64,000 bases of DNA from Streptomyces sp. 6-11-2 (GTDB lineage: Bacteria > Actinomycetota > Actinomycetes > Streptomycetales > Streptomycetaceae): assembly GCF_006540305.1 (NCBI RefSeq), contig NZ_BJOR01000001.1, positions 6,696,001-6,760,000 on the forward strand, in the 5' to 3' direction. Below the pieces are notes generated by a model. That model did not search any database. It saw only the letters and a program-made list of their open reading frames with translations, and was not told where the DNA came from. The stretch's first letter is position 1, and each line of letters starts with the position of its first letter. A program made the translations under genes and the position numbers. Positions 7,466 to 15,769 of this stretch are shown piece by piece.

Positions 7466-9215
7466 GAGTCGCCGAAAAATAACTTCTCGATCTTGATGGG
7501 TTACGGGGGTGTGAGGTCGTGTCCGGCGATGGCGGCGAGTTGTTCGGCCGTGGTCACGGTGAGAGGGCCGGTGGGCACGGTTTCCCCCAGCGCGGTAAGG
7601 ACTGAGGCGGCGTCCCGGATGGTGGAGCCGATCCTTGTCTTGGTCAGGCCGGTCGTTTCGGCGAGTAGTGCGTGGGTCATGGACCAGCGCTTTTTGAGGA
7701 GGAGGACGACGATGTGGTCGGCGGCGGACAGGCGTCGGCCGCCTGCGCCGGGACCGCCGTCGGGGCGTTTGCCGGGAAGCAGGATCGGGGGGTGTTCGGC
7801 GAGGTAGCCGCGGTAGCGGGTGACGAGGTCGTCGAAAGCCGGGGTTTCCAGGCCGGTGAGGCTGGGGTGCCGGAGCCAGGCAGGGGTCTTGTCCCCAGGT
7901 GGGAACCGGCCGAAGGACGGGTCGCGGGGCGGCGGCGGAGCCGGTGGGGCGAGGGGTTCGGGACGCAGCGTGTAGTTCCAGGTGCCGTGCCACTCGTGGG
8001 GGGTGAGCGGGAGGCGCTCCATGACCTCGTCGGGGACGGTGACGCCGGTGGGGTACTGGCCGGGGTCGAGCTCGGCGTGGACAGTGAGGCCCGTGCTCGT
8101 GGTGACCGCGCCGATGGTGTTGACGACGACCTCATGGCTGGTCAGCGGGCGTCCGCGCCAGTTCGTGCTGATGCGTGAGAAGAGCCGGTGCTCTATTTTG
8201 TTCCACTTCGACGTGCCCGGAGGGAAGTGGCAGACCGTTACGGTCAGGCCCGCCGAGAGGGCGAAGTCCGCGAGTTCCTTCTTCCACGCTTTCACCCGGT
8301 AGCCGTTCGAGCCGCCGGCGTCGGCGGTGATCAGCAGACGGGTCGCGTGCGGGTATCGGTGCCGGCCTTCGCCGTCCCACCAGCGTCGGAGCGTGGCCAC
8401 CGCGAACGCGGAGGTGTCGCCGTCGCAGCCCACCGACACCCAGCCGGTGTCCGCGGACAGGTCGTAGATTCCGTACGGGACTGCCTTCTGCGCGTTCTTC
8501 TCGGGGTAGTCGTGGGCCCGCACCCTCACCGGCTCACCGCTGCGATGCCACTCCCGCCCGATAACCGCGTAGTCGCCCAGTACTTCCTTCTTCTTGGCGT
8601 CCACGCTGATCACCGGCTCACCGGCTCCGGTGAACTCCTGGACCTGGCCGTTGATGTAATGGAACTGGGCGTCCCGGTCCGGATGACGGGCTCCCTCGGT
8701 CGTCCGGCTGGTGCCCTGCAGGGAGAAGCCCTCCTCCTTCAGCAGGGCCGCAACCGTGTCGGACCCCACCCGGAATCCCTGGGCGGTCAACTCACCCGCC
8801 AGCTTCCGTGTCGACTTCGTCGTCCACAGCAGCGGCGACTCCGGATCACCCCGCTGGTCGGGTTCCACCAGCGCCAGCAGGGCCGGCAACAGACCGGGGT
8901 GCTTCTCGCGCAGACGTCTCCGGCCCCCGCCCTCCCGCCTCACCCGGCCCGAGGGCCCCGGCCCGCCGACCAGTTCCGCCACCCCGCGCGAGACCGTCTC
9001 CTCCGACACCCGGGCAGCACGAGCGACCAATCGGACACCGCCATACCCCAGAGCCCGCGCGTCCGCTCCCAGCACCAGCCGGCGCCGTCGTTCGTCCAGA
9101 TGCGGCAACAACCGGGCGAACTTCTCCGCCAGCACCGCCTCGATCCCCTCCACCACAGCAGCACCCTAAGGCCCCAACAGCCCTACAAGACACCGAAGTT
9201 ATTTTTCGGCGACTC
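7466..9215. mobile_element. Intact ISAzo13-type insertion sequence, 1750 bp
   Basis: The ends are a perfect 21-bp inverted repeat (7466-7486 and 9195-9215, beginning gagtcgccgaaaaataactt). CCTGG stands directly outside both ends (7461-7465 and 9216-9220) as a 5-bp target duplication. The only gene is a full-length transposase on the minus strand. Intact ends, intact gene and an exact duplication point to recent insertion. Confidence 0.92.
7501..9156 (-). CDS. ISAzo13-family transposase with C-terminal helix-turn-helix extension
   Basis: A 551-residue protein starts at a GTG at 9156. Its N-terminal half has the Rhodopirellula-type transposase layout: LGYGGVRLVARAARVSEETV (helix-turn-helix), REKHPGLLPALLALVEPDQR, and PLLWTTKSTRKLAGELTAQG. 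The catalytic landmarks are PVISVDAKKKEVLGDY (first Asp), RLLITADAGGSNGYR (second Asp) and KWNKIEHRLFSRI (Glu). After about residue 390 a Pro-rich linker leads to FDDLVTRYRGYLAEHPPILL and SAADHIVVLLLKKRWSMTHA, a second DNA-binding-like domain. This extension is common in actinobacterial members. All catalytic residues are present, so the element should be active. Confidence 0.92.
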   Translation of the reverse strand: MVEGIEAVLAEKFARLLPHLDERRRRLVLGADARALGYGGVRLVARAARVSEETVSRGVAELVGGPGPSGRVRREGGGRRRLREKHPGLLPALLALVEPDQRGDPESPLLWTTKSTRKLAGELTAQGFRVGSDTVAALLKEEGFSLQGTSRTTEGARHPDRDAQFHYINGQVQEFTGAGEPVISVDAKKKEVLGDYAVIGREWHRSGEPVRVRAHDYPEKNAQKAVPYGIYDLSADTGWVSVGCDGDTSAFAVATLRRWWDGEGRHRYPHATRLLITADAGGSNGYRVKAWKKELADFALSAGLTVTVCHFPPGTSKWNKIEHRLFSRISTNWRGRPLTSHEVVVNTIGAVTTSTGLTVHAELDPGQYPTGVTVPDEVMERLPLTPHEWHGTWNYTLRPEPLAPPAPPPPRDPSFGRFPPGDKTPAWLRHPSLTGLETPAFDDLVTRYRGYLAEHPPILLPGKRPDGGPGAGGRRLSAADHIVVLLLKKRWSMTHALLAETTGLTKTRIGSTIRDAASVLTALGETVPTGPLTVTTAEQLAAIAGHDLTPP

Positions 9216-9647
9216 CCTGGCCGTAGGTACATCCCGGCTTTCGGCTTGCCTTGCCTCACTAACACGCCCCCGCTGATCCATGAATCCACCAGATCGTTCA
9301 CCTGCCCCATGAGTCACATAGGGCAGCCCCTGCGTACTTTGACATATGGCCAATCTGGCGATCGAGTGAACTGCCAAGTAACACAGAGTGGCTTTGATCA
9401 CGTTATGTACGCACCGAAGGCGGCTGGTTGCCATACCTGCCCCGACTTTGCGCGGCGGTACCGCTGGGGTCACACTCACGCGAGTGCTGCCTGCGAGCTC
9501 GGCGAGGGAGTGGTTGAAGCGAAGGCGGGCCAGGGTCGTCAGCGCCTGGCGGCTGTGGGTCAGCCGCCGTTGGGTGCTTATCTGTCGTCGTCGAGCGGCC
9601 AACCCCCGTCGCGCCAGTTGCAGGTGATCCAGCTCAAGGGCGCGAGG
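9216..9647. other. Intergenic stretch right of the ISAzo13 element
   Basis: About 430 bp with no convincing gene on either strand. The open frames present have biased composition and no recognisable domain. It contains the second target copy CCTGG (9216-9220). Confidence 0.5.
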
Positions 9648-9725
9648 CATGATGCAGCCATAGAGCCTGCCCTGCGCCAGGTCGTAGGCGGCGAAGAGGT
9701 AGTGGGCCCCGTGAGGTTGGGTTCG
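9648..9725 (-). pseudogene. IS630-type transposase fragment
   Basis: The minus strand encodes RTQPHGAHYLFAAYDLAQGR then LYGCI, close to the R-T-x-G-x-x-HLFAxxxxxxDxLYGHI segment before the second catalytic Asp of actinobacterial IS630 transposases. Similarity stops on both sides, so only about 26 codons survive. It directly abuts the ligase-like tail of the exonuclease gene, which suggests an old insertion or deletion junction. Confidence 0.45.
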
Positions 9726-9748
9726 AGATGCCGAGCGCGTCGCGGAAG

Positions 9749-10894
9749 TCAGCTCTGAAGGGAGCGATGTGCCTTCTCAAGTGCACGCCTCTCAAGTACG
9801 AGTTGATCGAACGCCGCGTCACTGATTACAGGTGCATCCTTGACGTGATAGCGGAACCGGTGGTCGTCGATCTCTGTACAGAGGTTCGCGTGTCGTGTGA
9901 CTGCCTCCGCAGGAGACAGTTCCTCTGCTCGCTGCGGGGTATCTGGGGCTACGGGACTGGCGGCGGAGAGAGAAAGCAATTCCAGAAGATCGGTCTCGGA
10001 GATGACCTCGATGTCGTGCCCGGCGTCGAGGAGTTGCTGCGCCTTCTGGTGCTTCCCGCTGAGCGTCATGCCGGGGGCAAAGCGCGTAGGGTCGGCAGTA
10101 CCAACGACCAATATGTCCGTCTTGCGGCTCACCCCGGTCGTGGCTTGTGCGCCGACGTCTGCCAGGCGTTGTTGCGCTTCAGTGCGGGTCAGGGAGCTCA
10201 ACGTGCCGGTGATACAGACATGACGCCCGTACAAAGCACCTTCGGGATCGGCGTCAGGATTCGCTGTCGGGACGGGCGGGCGCTTCTCCTGAACGCGTCG
10301 ACGGCAGTTCGACCATGATCCGGAATCCGGGTAAAGCCGGCCGTAGCGAATCTGGAGCTTCCGCATGAGGTCGTCGAGTCCGTCTGCCCCGTGCTCAGCC
10401 AAGGCGGCGAGCATGACGCGAGCTGCGGTGTCGGCGTCCGCCTGAGCGTCGTGATGAGGCCCCTCCATGGATACGCCCGCGGCCTCCGCGACGAACGGAA
10501 GCCGATAGGCGAGCAGTCTCCACGTGTGGCGAGCGACAACTAGCGAACAGGCATACCGAAGTTCCGGCCACTGCAGGCCCGTCTCTGTACAGGCCGCGCG
10601 CAACGCTCCGAGGTCGAACGCGGCATTGTGCGCGACCAAGGGACGTCCGTCGGCGAAGTCGAGGATTTGCCCCAGAGTCGCTGGCCAGGCAGGCGCGCTC
10701 TCGACCATCGACGCAGTGATGCGATGGATGGATGTGTTGTACGCCGCGAAGCCGCCGCCACCGGGAGGGCTCACCAGGGTGGTGAACCGCTCCGTGATCT
10801 CGCCACCCACGACAGCTGTCATGCCGACTGAACAGATACTCCCAGGCCAGTAGTTGGCCGTCTCGAAGTCGATCGAAACCCAGGCGTCACTCAT
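9749..10894 (-). CDS. DEDDh 3'-5' exonuclease with BRCT domain and a DNA-ligase (LigA) N-terminal segment
   Basis: This is a 381-residue protein with an ATG start. Residues 1-180 are a DnaQ-type exonuclease: VSIDFETANY (Asp/Glu of ExoI), LVAHNAAFDLGAL (ExoII Asp), and HHDAQADADTAARV (ExoIII His/Asp). Residues about 222-300 are a BRCT domain (YGRHVCITGTLSSLTRTEAQ, TGVSRKTDILVVG). After a short linker, residues 330-381 read AEAVTRHANLCTEIDDHRF and YHVKDAPVISDAAFDQL. This matches subdomain Ia of NAD-dependent DNA ligase, with its Tyr-His, Asp and Phe/Tyr-Asp NMN-binding residues. It stops just where LigA continues with TPDSPTQKVG. It is either a genuine three-part architecture or a deletion that welded an exonuclease-BRCT gene to a ligase fragment. 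The abutting IS630 remnant favours the second. Confidence 0.8.
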   Translation of the reverse strand: MSDAWVSIDFETANYWPGSICSVGMTAVVGGEITERFTTLVSPPGGGGFAAYNTSIHRITASMVESAPAWPATLGQILDFADGRPLVAHNAAFDLGALRAACTETGLQWPELRYACSLVVARHTWRLLAYRLPFVAEAAGVSMEGPHHDAQADADTAARVMLAALAEHGADGLDDLMRKLQIRYGRLYPDSGSWSNCRRRVQEKRPPVPTANPDADPEGALYGRHVCITGTLSSLTRTEAQQRLADVGAQATTGVSRKTDILVVGTADPTRFAPGMTLSGKHQKAQQLLDAGHDIEVISETDLLELLSLSAASPVAPDTPQRAEELSPAEAVTRHANLCTEIDDHRFRYHVKDAPVISDAAFDQLVLERRALEKAHRSLQS

Positions 10895-11090
10895 GATTCC
10901 TCCCCGAAGTCCTTGAAATCTTCACACACTCGGTGAGGTTCGGGGAGTTGGTCCAGAAGTGGGCCATGGAACGCGGTCAGGATGTGCACGCCACCTGCAG
11001 TCTGCCGTCATGAGGCTGCCTGGGTGTTGAAGGAGGAGCGGGCGAAGTGTTGAAGGAACCGGCCGGCGACGCCGTGCAGGCCGGGAGACG
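10895..11090. other. Intergenic region between divergent genes
   Basis: About 200 bp holding the promoters of the exonuclease gene (minus) and the hypothetical gene (plus). No clear palindrome or sigma-70 box was seen. Confidence 0.4.
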
Positions 11091-11096
11091 TTGTCA

Positions 11097-11789
11097 GTGC
11101 CGTCTGCCACCATCCCGGCCATGCCCATCAGCCGGGAGTACGCACGCTCCCTCTTCGCGGACCTGACGCAGAACGCCACGGTCCCGCTGGACCCTGACGA
11201 GCTCCTTCACATGCCTGGCCTGCGGCAGCACGGCCACGTCTTCTTCGGCGACATAGGGGTGCGCTGCTACAAGTACAAAGCCCGCTGGACGTATGACGAA
11301 TGCGACATCCGCGCCGCCGGCCGCGCGTTCGCGGACATGGAGGTGCGCCTGGATGACGTCGTCGACGTGCAGCTGCCCATCTACCGCGACATCCCGGAGC
11401 GCGACCCGGAGGAGTGGCACTGGCCCAACTGGCGGCGCCGCCTGGTGTCGTGGATGTTCGACAGGGCCCGCGGCCAGCTGGGCGAGCAGGGGCGGCACTG
11501 CGACGGGTGGGGCTCCTGGCGGAACATCGGCGCGAACGGGCTGCCCGGCGAGCTGACGTGGGAGGAGTTCGTCGCGTCCAGCAGCAGCCACCGGCACGCC
11601 GGGCCCGTCAGACGTCGGGTCAGAGGACCGGGACCCTGTTCCAGGGCCGGACGGCCTCGATCGCCGCCGCGGCGCGGAACACCGTGGTGTCGTCGTAGGT
11701 GCGCCCGACGACCTGCACCCCCGTCGGCACTCCGGTCGAGGCGAAACCGGACGGCACGCTCAGCACCGGGCAGCGGCTGGCGATGTTGA
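11097..11789 (+). CDS. Hypothetical protein; 3' end overlaps the convergent amidase gene
   Basis: A GGGAG site at 11082-11086 supports the GTG at 11097 (a TTG at 11091 and an ATG at 11121 are alternatives). The first 165 residues look like a soluble domain: EYARSLFADLTQNATVPLDP, HGHVFFGDIGVRCYKYKARW, then WPNWRRRLVSWMFDRARGQ. Beyond about 11600 the frame turns into Arg/Pro/Ser-rich run-on antisense to the amidase. The true gene has therefore probably lost its native stop or been cut by a rearrangement. No family is recognised. Confidence 0.5.
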   Translation: MPSATIPAMPISREYARSLFADLTQNATVPLDPDELLHMPGLRQHGHVFFGDIGVRCYKYKARWTYDECDIRAAGRAFADMEVRLDDVVDVQLPIYRDIPERDPEEWHWPNWRRRLVSWMFDRARGQLGEQGRHCDGWGSWRNIGANGLPGELTWEEFVASSSSHRHAGPVRRRVRGPGPCSRAGRPRSPPRRGTPWCRRRCARRPAPPSALRSRRNRTARSAPGSGWRC

Positions 11790-13047
11790 ACACCGTGGTC
11801 ATCGCGGCTTCCAGGTAGAAGTCCAGCTCGACTCCGTTGATCACGACCTTGGTCGAGAGGTAGTCGTCGTCCGCCTTGAGCGCCGGGACGGCTGTGGTCG
11901 GGCACAGCAGGACGTCGTAGCCCTCCAGCAGGGCGCCGAGCGTCGTCTGCACCGCGGCCTCGATCTCAAGGCCCTGCAGGAAGCTGCCGGGTTCGCGGAC
12001 GGCCTCGGCGGCCCGCCGGGCGAAGTCGAGGGCGTACGTGGTGAGCCGGTCACCGTGCTCGGCGGCGACCGACCCTATGTAGGGGCCGAAGACGGAACCG
12101 AAGTGGATCATCGCTGCCCGCATCACGTCCGCCCGCATGATGGGGACCTCGACTTCCTCGACGACGGCCCCGGCCGCGCGCAGTGCCTGGGCGACCGCGC
12201 GGGTGTTGGCCTCGACCTCGGGATCGACTGGCCAGTCACCGAGGGTGACCGAGAGCGCCACCCGCAGGCCCTCGGCGCTCTCGAACCGCTCGGGCAGCAC
12301 GAGTTCGGGCCGCAGCGAGACCGCGTCCAGGGGGTGGGGTCCTGCGATGACGTTCTGCAGCAGGGCGCAGTCGGCGACGGTGCGCGCCATCGGACCGTCG
12401 TGGCAGTACGTGTCGAGGTTGAACGGCGTCATCGCGGGCACGCGCCCGTACGGCGGTTTGAAGCCGACCGTGCCTGTGTACGAGGCGGGGATGCGGATGG
12501 AGCCGCCGATGTCGGAGCCGGTCGCGAGCGTCGTCTCACCCGCCGCGAGCGCGGCACCCGCGCCGCCGGAGGAGCCGCCCGGGGTGTATTCCAGGTTCCA
12601 CGGGTTGCGGGTGACTCCCCACAGCCGTGACTGCGTGTACCCCGCACAGCTGAACTCCGGGGTCGTGGTCCGCGCGTGCACGATGCCGCCGGCAGCCTGG
12701 ACCCGCTCGATGACCGGGTGCGTCTGCTCGGCGATCTCGTCCTGGAATGCCAGGGAGCCGTCCGAACTGCGGCGGCCCGCGATCGGCTGCTCCTCCTTCG
12801 TCGCGACGGCGAGACCCTCGAGCGCGCGGGGCGCGCCGCCCTTGCCCATGTACCGTGCCTCGGCCTCGCAGGCGGCGGCGAGGGCCTCCTCGAAGATCCG
12901 CTCGGCGAGTGCGTTGACCTTTGGTTCGACGGCTTCGGCGCGCGCGATGACCGCGGTCATCAGCTCCACCGGTGACAGGGAGCGGTCGCGGAACCGACGC
13001 AGGGCCTCGGTGGCCGGCAGATGGGCGAGGTCGGTGAGATCGGTCAT
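11620..13047 (-). CDS. Amidase-signature hydrolase
   Basis: This is a 475-residue protein of the amidase signature family. The Ser-cisSer-Lys triad is visible: Lys in LEGLAVATKEEQPIAG, and the Gly/Ser-rich signature TPGGSSGGAGAALAAG followed by GSDIGGSIRIPASYTG. The C-terminal PVLSVPSGFASTGVPTGVQV is also typical. The start is the ATG at 13047. These cytoplasmic enzymes hydrolyse linear or cyclic amides and aryl acylamides. It is the last gene of a block with a complete oligopeptide-type ABC importer (13078-18368), so the likely role is hydrolysis of an imported amide or peptide-like compound. It is closer to substrate-catabolic amidases than to GatA, because no GatB/GatC lies nearby. Confidence 0.88.
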   Translation of the reverse strand: MTDLTDLAHLPATEALRRFRDRSLSPVELMTAVIARAEAVEPKVNALAERIFEEALAAACEAEARYMGKGGAPRALEGLAVATKEEQPIAGRRSSDGSLAFQDEIAEQTHPVIERVQAAGGIVHARTTTPEFSCAGYTQSRLWGVTRNPWNLEYTPGGSSGGAGAALAAGETTLATGSDIGGSIRIPASYTGTVGFKPPYGRVPAMTPFNLDTYCHDGPMARTVADCALLQNVIAGPHPLDAVSLRPELVLPERFESAEGLRVALSVTLGDWPVDPEVEANTRAVAQALRAAGAVVEEVEVPIMRADVMRAAMIHFGSVFGPYIGSVAAEHGDRLTTYALDFARRAAEAVREPGSFLQGLEIEAAVQTTLGALLEGYDVLLCPTTAVPALKADDDYLSTKVVINGVELDFYLEAAMTTVFNIASRCPVLSVPSGFASTGVPTGVQVVGRTYDDTTVFRAAAAIEAVRPWNRVPVL

Positions 13048-13077
13048 GTGATGTTCCTCCGTGATGAGTTGGAAGGG

Positions 13078-13914
13078 TCAGGCAAGCGCGCGGCGGCCTG
13101 CGGAGATGCGGTCCGGATCCCATCCGGGCCGCGGTACGGAGTCGAGCAGGAGGCGGGTGTAGGGATGCTCGGGGGTGGTCAGGACAGTTGTCGTGGGGCC
13201 GGATTCGACGATCTTTCCGGCCCTGAGCACGACCACCTCGTCGGTGATGTGCCGGACGACCGCGAGGTCGTGGCTGACGAAGAGGAAGCCGATGCCCTCG
13301 TCGCGGCGGATGCCGGCGAGCAGGTCGAGGATCTGCGCCTGGATGGAGACGTCGAGGGCGGCGACCGCCTCGTCGAGGATGAGCACCTGCGGTCGGGCCG
13401 CCAACGCCCGGGCGATCGCCACGCGTTGACGCTGCCCTCCGGACAACCGGCGGGGCAGGGCCATGGCCTCGCGCTCTCCCAGCCCCACCTGGTCGAGGAG
13501 TTCGGCGACCCGCCTGCGCCGCGCCGGCGCGTCCAGCGGGAAGTACAGGCGCAGGACCTCTTCGACGCACGCGCTCACGCTGATGCGGGGGTCGAGGGAG
13601 AGGTACGGGTCCTGGAACACCATCTGGATCTCGCGGGCGCGGGCCAGCCGTTCGGCCCGGCCGCGGGTGCGTGCCGAACGGTCGCGTCCGCCCAGGTGGA
13701 CCGTGCCGGCATCGGGTGTCTCGAGGCCGACGAGTATGCGTGCCGTGGTGGTCTTGCCGCAGCCGGACTCGCCGACGATGCCCAGTGAGCCTCCCGGCCG
13801 CAGAGTGAAGGAGACGCCGTCGACCGCCGCGTGGCCGCCGAACTCCTTGCGCAGTCCGTCCACCACGAGACCGGACGCGCCGGTGCTCCCTGTCACGGCA
13901 GTCACAGCAGTCAC
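13078..13914 (-). CDS. Oligopeptide-type ABC transporter ATP-binding protein (DppF/OppF-like)
   Basis: The start is taken as the GTG whose GTGA overlaps the upstream stop (13911-13914). A longer open frame upstream is inside the preceding gene. Walker A is GESGCGKTTTAR, the Q-loop VFQDPYLSLDPR, the signature RLSGGQRQRVAIARAL, Walker B VLILDEAVAALD and the H-loop FVSHDLAVV. The C-terminal EHPYTRLLLDSVP is the OppF/DppF hallmark. Together with 13911-14891 it makes the ATPase pair of a peptide/nickel-class importer. Near the start the DNA repeats a gtcacagca/gtcacggca motif, encoding VTAVTAVT. Confidence 0.92.
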   Translation of the reverse strand: MTAVTAVTGSTGASGLVVDGLRKEFGGHAAVDGVSFTLRPGGSLGIVGESGCGKTTTARILVGLETPDAGTVHLGGRDRSARTRGRAERLARAREIQMVFQDPYLSLDPRISVSACVEEVLRLYFPLDAPARRRRVAELLDQVGLGEREAMALPRRLSGGQRQRVAIARALAARPQVLILDEAVAALDVSIQAQILDLLAGIRRDEGIGFLFVSHDLAVVRHITDEVVVLRAGKIVESGPTTTVLTTPEHPYTRLLLDSVPRPGWDPDRISAGRRALA

Positions 13915-14891
13915 AGCAGGATCCCTTCTTCGGCGCGCAGGCAGGCGACCAGACCCTGGCCGTCGTACTGCCGCAGGGCGGGCTTCTCGACCGGGCAACG
14001 CTCCTGCGCATGCGCGCAGCGCGCGGCGAACGCGCACCCGGCCGGCGACTCGGCGAGCGAGACCGGGCGGCCGGGGATGGGCCGTGGCGGCGCCGCGTCG
14101 GGTTCGACGCGGGGTGTGCAGGCGAGGAGTCCGGCCGTGTACGGGTGGCGCGGGCGCTCGAACAGGTCGCCTGCGGCCTGCGTCTCGACGATCCGTCCCG
14201 CGTACATGACGTAGACGCGGTCGCAGATGGCCGAGGCCAGTTCCAGGTCGTGGGTGACGAAGAGCATCCCCGTGCCGCGCTCGGCCTGCAGGCGGGTGAG
14301 GATGGAGATGACCTCGGCCTGGGTCGTGACGTCCAGTGCGGTCGTCGGCTCGTCGGCGACGAGCAGTGAGGGCCGGTTCGCGAGTGCCGCCGCGATGACG
14401 ACCCGCTGGAGCATGCCGCCGGAGAACTGGTGCGGGTGGCGTCGCAGCGCGCCTCGCGGGTCGCGGATGCCCACCGCGTCGAGGAGTTCCTCGGCACGGT
14501 CCGTCGCCGCCGCCGCAGGTACGCCGGCGGCACGCATTCCCTCGGTGAGGAAGTCGCCCACGCGCCGCATCGGATTGACCGAGGCACGCGGGTCCTGGAA
14601 GATCATCGAGACCTGACGGGTCCTCAGCTCATTCAACTCCTTGCGGTCCAGCGTCAGTACGTCGCGACCCGCCACACGGACCTCGCCCTCCGTCCGCGCC
14701 TTTTCGGGCAGCAGTCCGAGCACGCTGCGGCACGCGACCGACTTGCCCGAACCGGATTCGCCGACCAGGCCGACGGTCTCGCCCGCCGCGACGCGCAGGG
14801 ACACACCGTCCAGGATCGGCCGGGCCGCGAGCCCCTCGGGCAGCCGCACGGTGAGGTTGTCGATCTCAAGAAGAGTCCGCTGCACAGTCAT
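13911..14891 (-). CDS. Oligopeptide-type ABC transporter ATP-binding protein (DppD/OppD-like)
   Basis: The start is the ATG at 14891 (MTVQRTLLEID), five bases after the permease stop and behind GTGAGGCG. Walker A is GESGSGKSVAC, the Q-loop IFQDPRASVNP, the signature QFSGGMLQRVVIAAAL, Walker B LLVADEPTTALD, and the H-loop FVTHDLELA. The C-terminal block GCAFAARCAHAQERC holds the three Cys found in the OppD/DppD subfamily (an iron-sulfur-like motif). It pairs with the DppF-like subunit that overlaps its stop. Confidence 0.92.
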   Translation of the reverse strand: MTVQRTLLEIDNLTVRLPEGLAARPILDGVSLRVAAGETVGLVGESGSGKSVACRSVLGLLPEKARTEGEVRVAGRDVLTLDRKELNELRTRQVSMIFQDPRASVNPMRRVGDFLTEGMRAAGVPAAAATDRAEELLDAVGIRDPRGALRRHPHQFSGGMLQRVVIAAALANRPSLLVADEPTTALDVTTQAEVISILTRLQAERGTGMLFVTHDLELASAICDRVYVMYAGRIVETQAAGDLFERPRHPYTAGLLACTPRVEPDAAPPRPIPGRPVSLAESPAGCAFAARCAHAQERCPVEKPALRQYDGQGLVACLRAEEGILL

Positions 14892-14896
14892 TCGCC

Positions 14897-15769
14897 TCAC
14901 CGTTCCCGCTTCGCGACCCGGTCGGCGATGCCCTCGCCGACGATGCTGAACGCCACGACGGCGAGCACGATGCACACGGACGGCGCGAGCGCGGGAAGCA
15001 TCGCGCCCTGCAACAGCGCGCCCTCACCCTCGTTGATCATCGCGCCCCAGTCGGCGGTCGGCGGCTGTACCCCGAAGCCGAGGAAGGAGAGAGCCGCGAG
15101 GTCCATCAGGGCGTACCCGAAGTTGATCGCCGACTGGGCGAGCACCGTCGGCGTGATGTTGGGCAACAGGTGCCGGACGCAGATCGTCCAGCCCGACCAG
15201 CCCTGGACGAGGTACGACTCGATGTACGGACGGGCCTTCTCCTGCCGGGCGATGCTGCGCACCAGGCGGCCCACGTACGGCGTGTACGCGACCGCCATGG
15301 CGATGACCGGCGCGGTCATGCCCGGTCCGGTGACAGCCACGAACATGATCGCCACAAGCAGGCCGGGGAAGGAGAACACCAGGTCCATCGACCGGGAGAG
15401 GACCGCGTCCACCCAGCCGCCGCGCCAGGCGGCGACGACGCCCACCAGGATGCCCAGCAGGGTCGACAACGCGACGACCACGAGCGGTCCGAGCAGCCCG
15501 GAGCGCGCGCCGTACAGCAGCCGCGACAGCACGTCGCGGCCCGACTGGTCGGCTCCCAGGAGGTGGTCGGTGCTGCTCCCGGCCAGGGTGGCCTGCAGAT
15601 CGAGGGCGTCGGGGTCGTACGGCGCGAGCAGCGGTGCGCACACGGCGACGGCCACCAGCACGGCCAGCAGCAGGACGGCCGCGGTGAACAGCGGCCCCTG
15701 GCCGAACACGCGCAGGCGGCGCAGACCGGGACGTCGGCGCAGCTCGGTGACGTCGACTGCGGTGGTCAT
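14897..15769 (-). CDS. ABC transporter permease (DppC/OppC-like)
   Basis: A 290-residue protein starts at ATG 15769, inside an ATGA overlap with the DppB-like gene. An N-terminal membrane anchor (TAAVLLLAVLVAVAVCAPLL) precedes HLLGADQSGRDVLSRLLYGA, the conserved DppC entry sequence. Several transmembrane helices follow, then the EAA loop region YIESYLVQGWSGWTICVRHL and the typical end (LSFLGFGVQPPTADWGAMI). It forms the membrane channel with the next permease. Confidence 0.92.
   Translation of the reverse strand: MTTAVDVTELRRRPGLRRLRVFGQGPLFTAAVLLLAVLVAVAVCAPLLAPYDPDALDLQATLAGSSTDHLLGADQSGRDVLSRLLYGARSGLLGPLVVVALSTLLGILVGVVAAWRGGWVDAVLSRSMDLVFSFPGLLVAIMFVAVTGPGMTAPVIAMAVAYTPYVGRLVRSIARQEKARPYIESYLVQGWSGWTICVRHLLPNITPTVLAQSAINFGYALMDLAALSFLGFGVQPPTADWGAMINEGEGALLQGAMLPALAPSVCIVLAVVAFSIVGEGIADRVAKRER

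Noticed and set aside
13891-13919. Short tandem gtcacagca/gtcacggca repeats as possible regulatory direct repeats
   Set aside because: They encode the start of the DppF-like ATPase (VTAVTAVT) within the stop-start overlap, so coding constraint and slippage explain them.
12536-14587. 683-codon open frame on the minus strand
   Set aside because: It spans the amidase and both ATPase genes in another frame of the same strand. Arg/Pro/Ser-rich, no domain.
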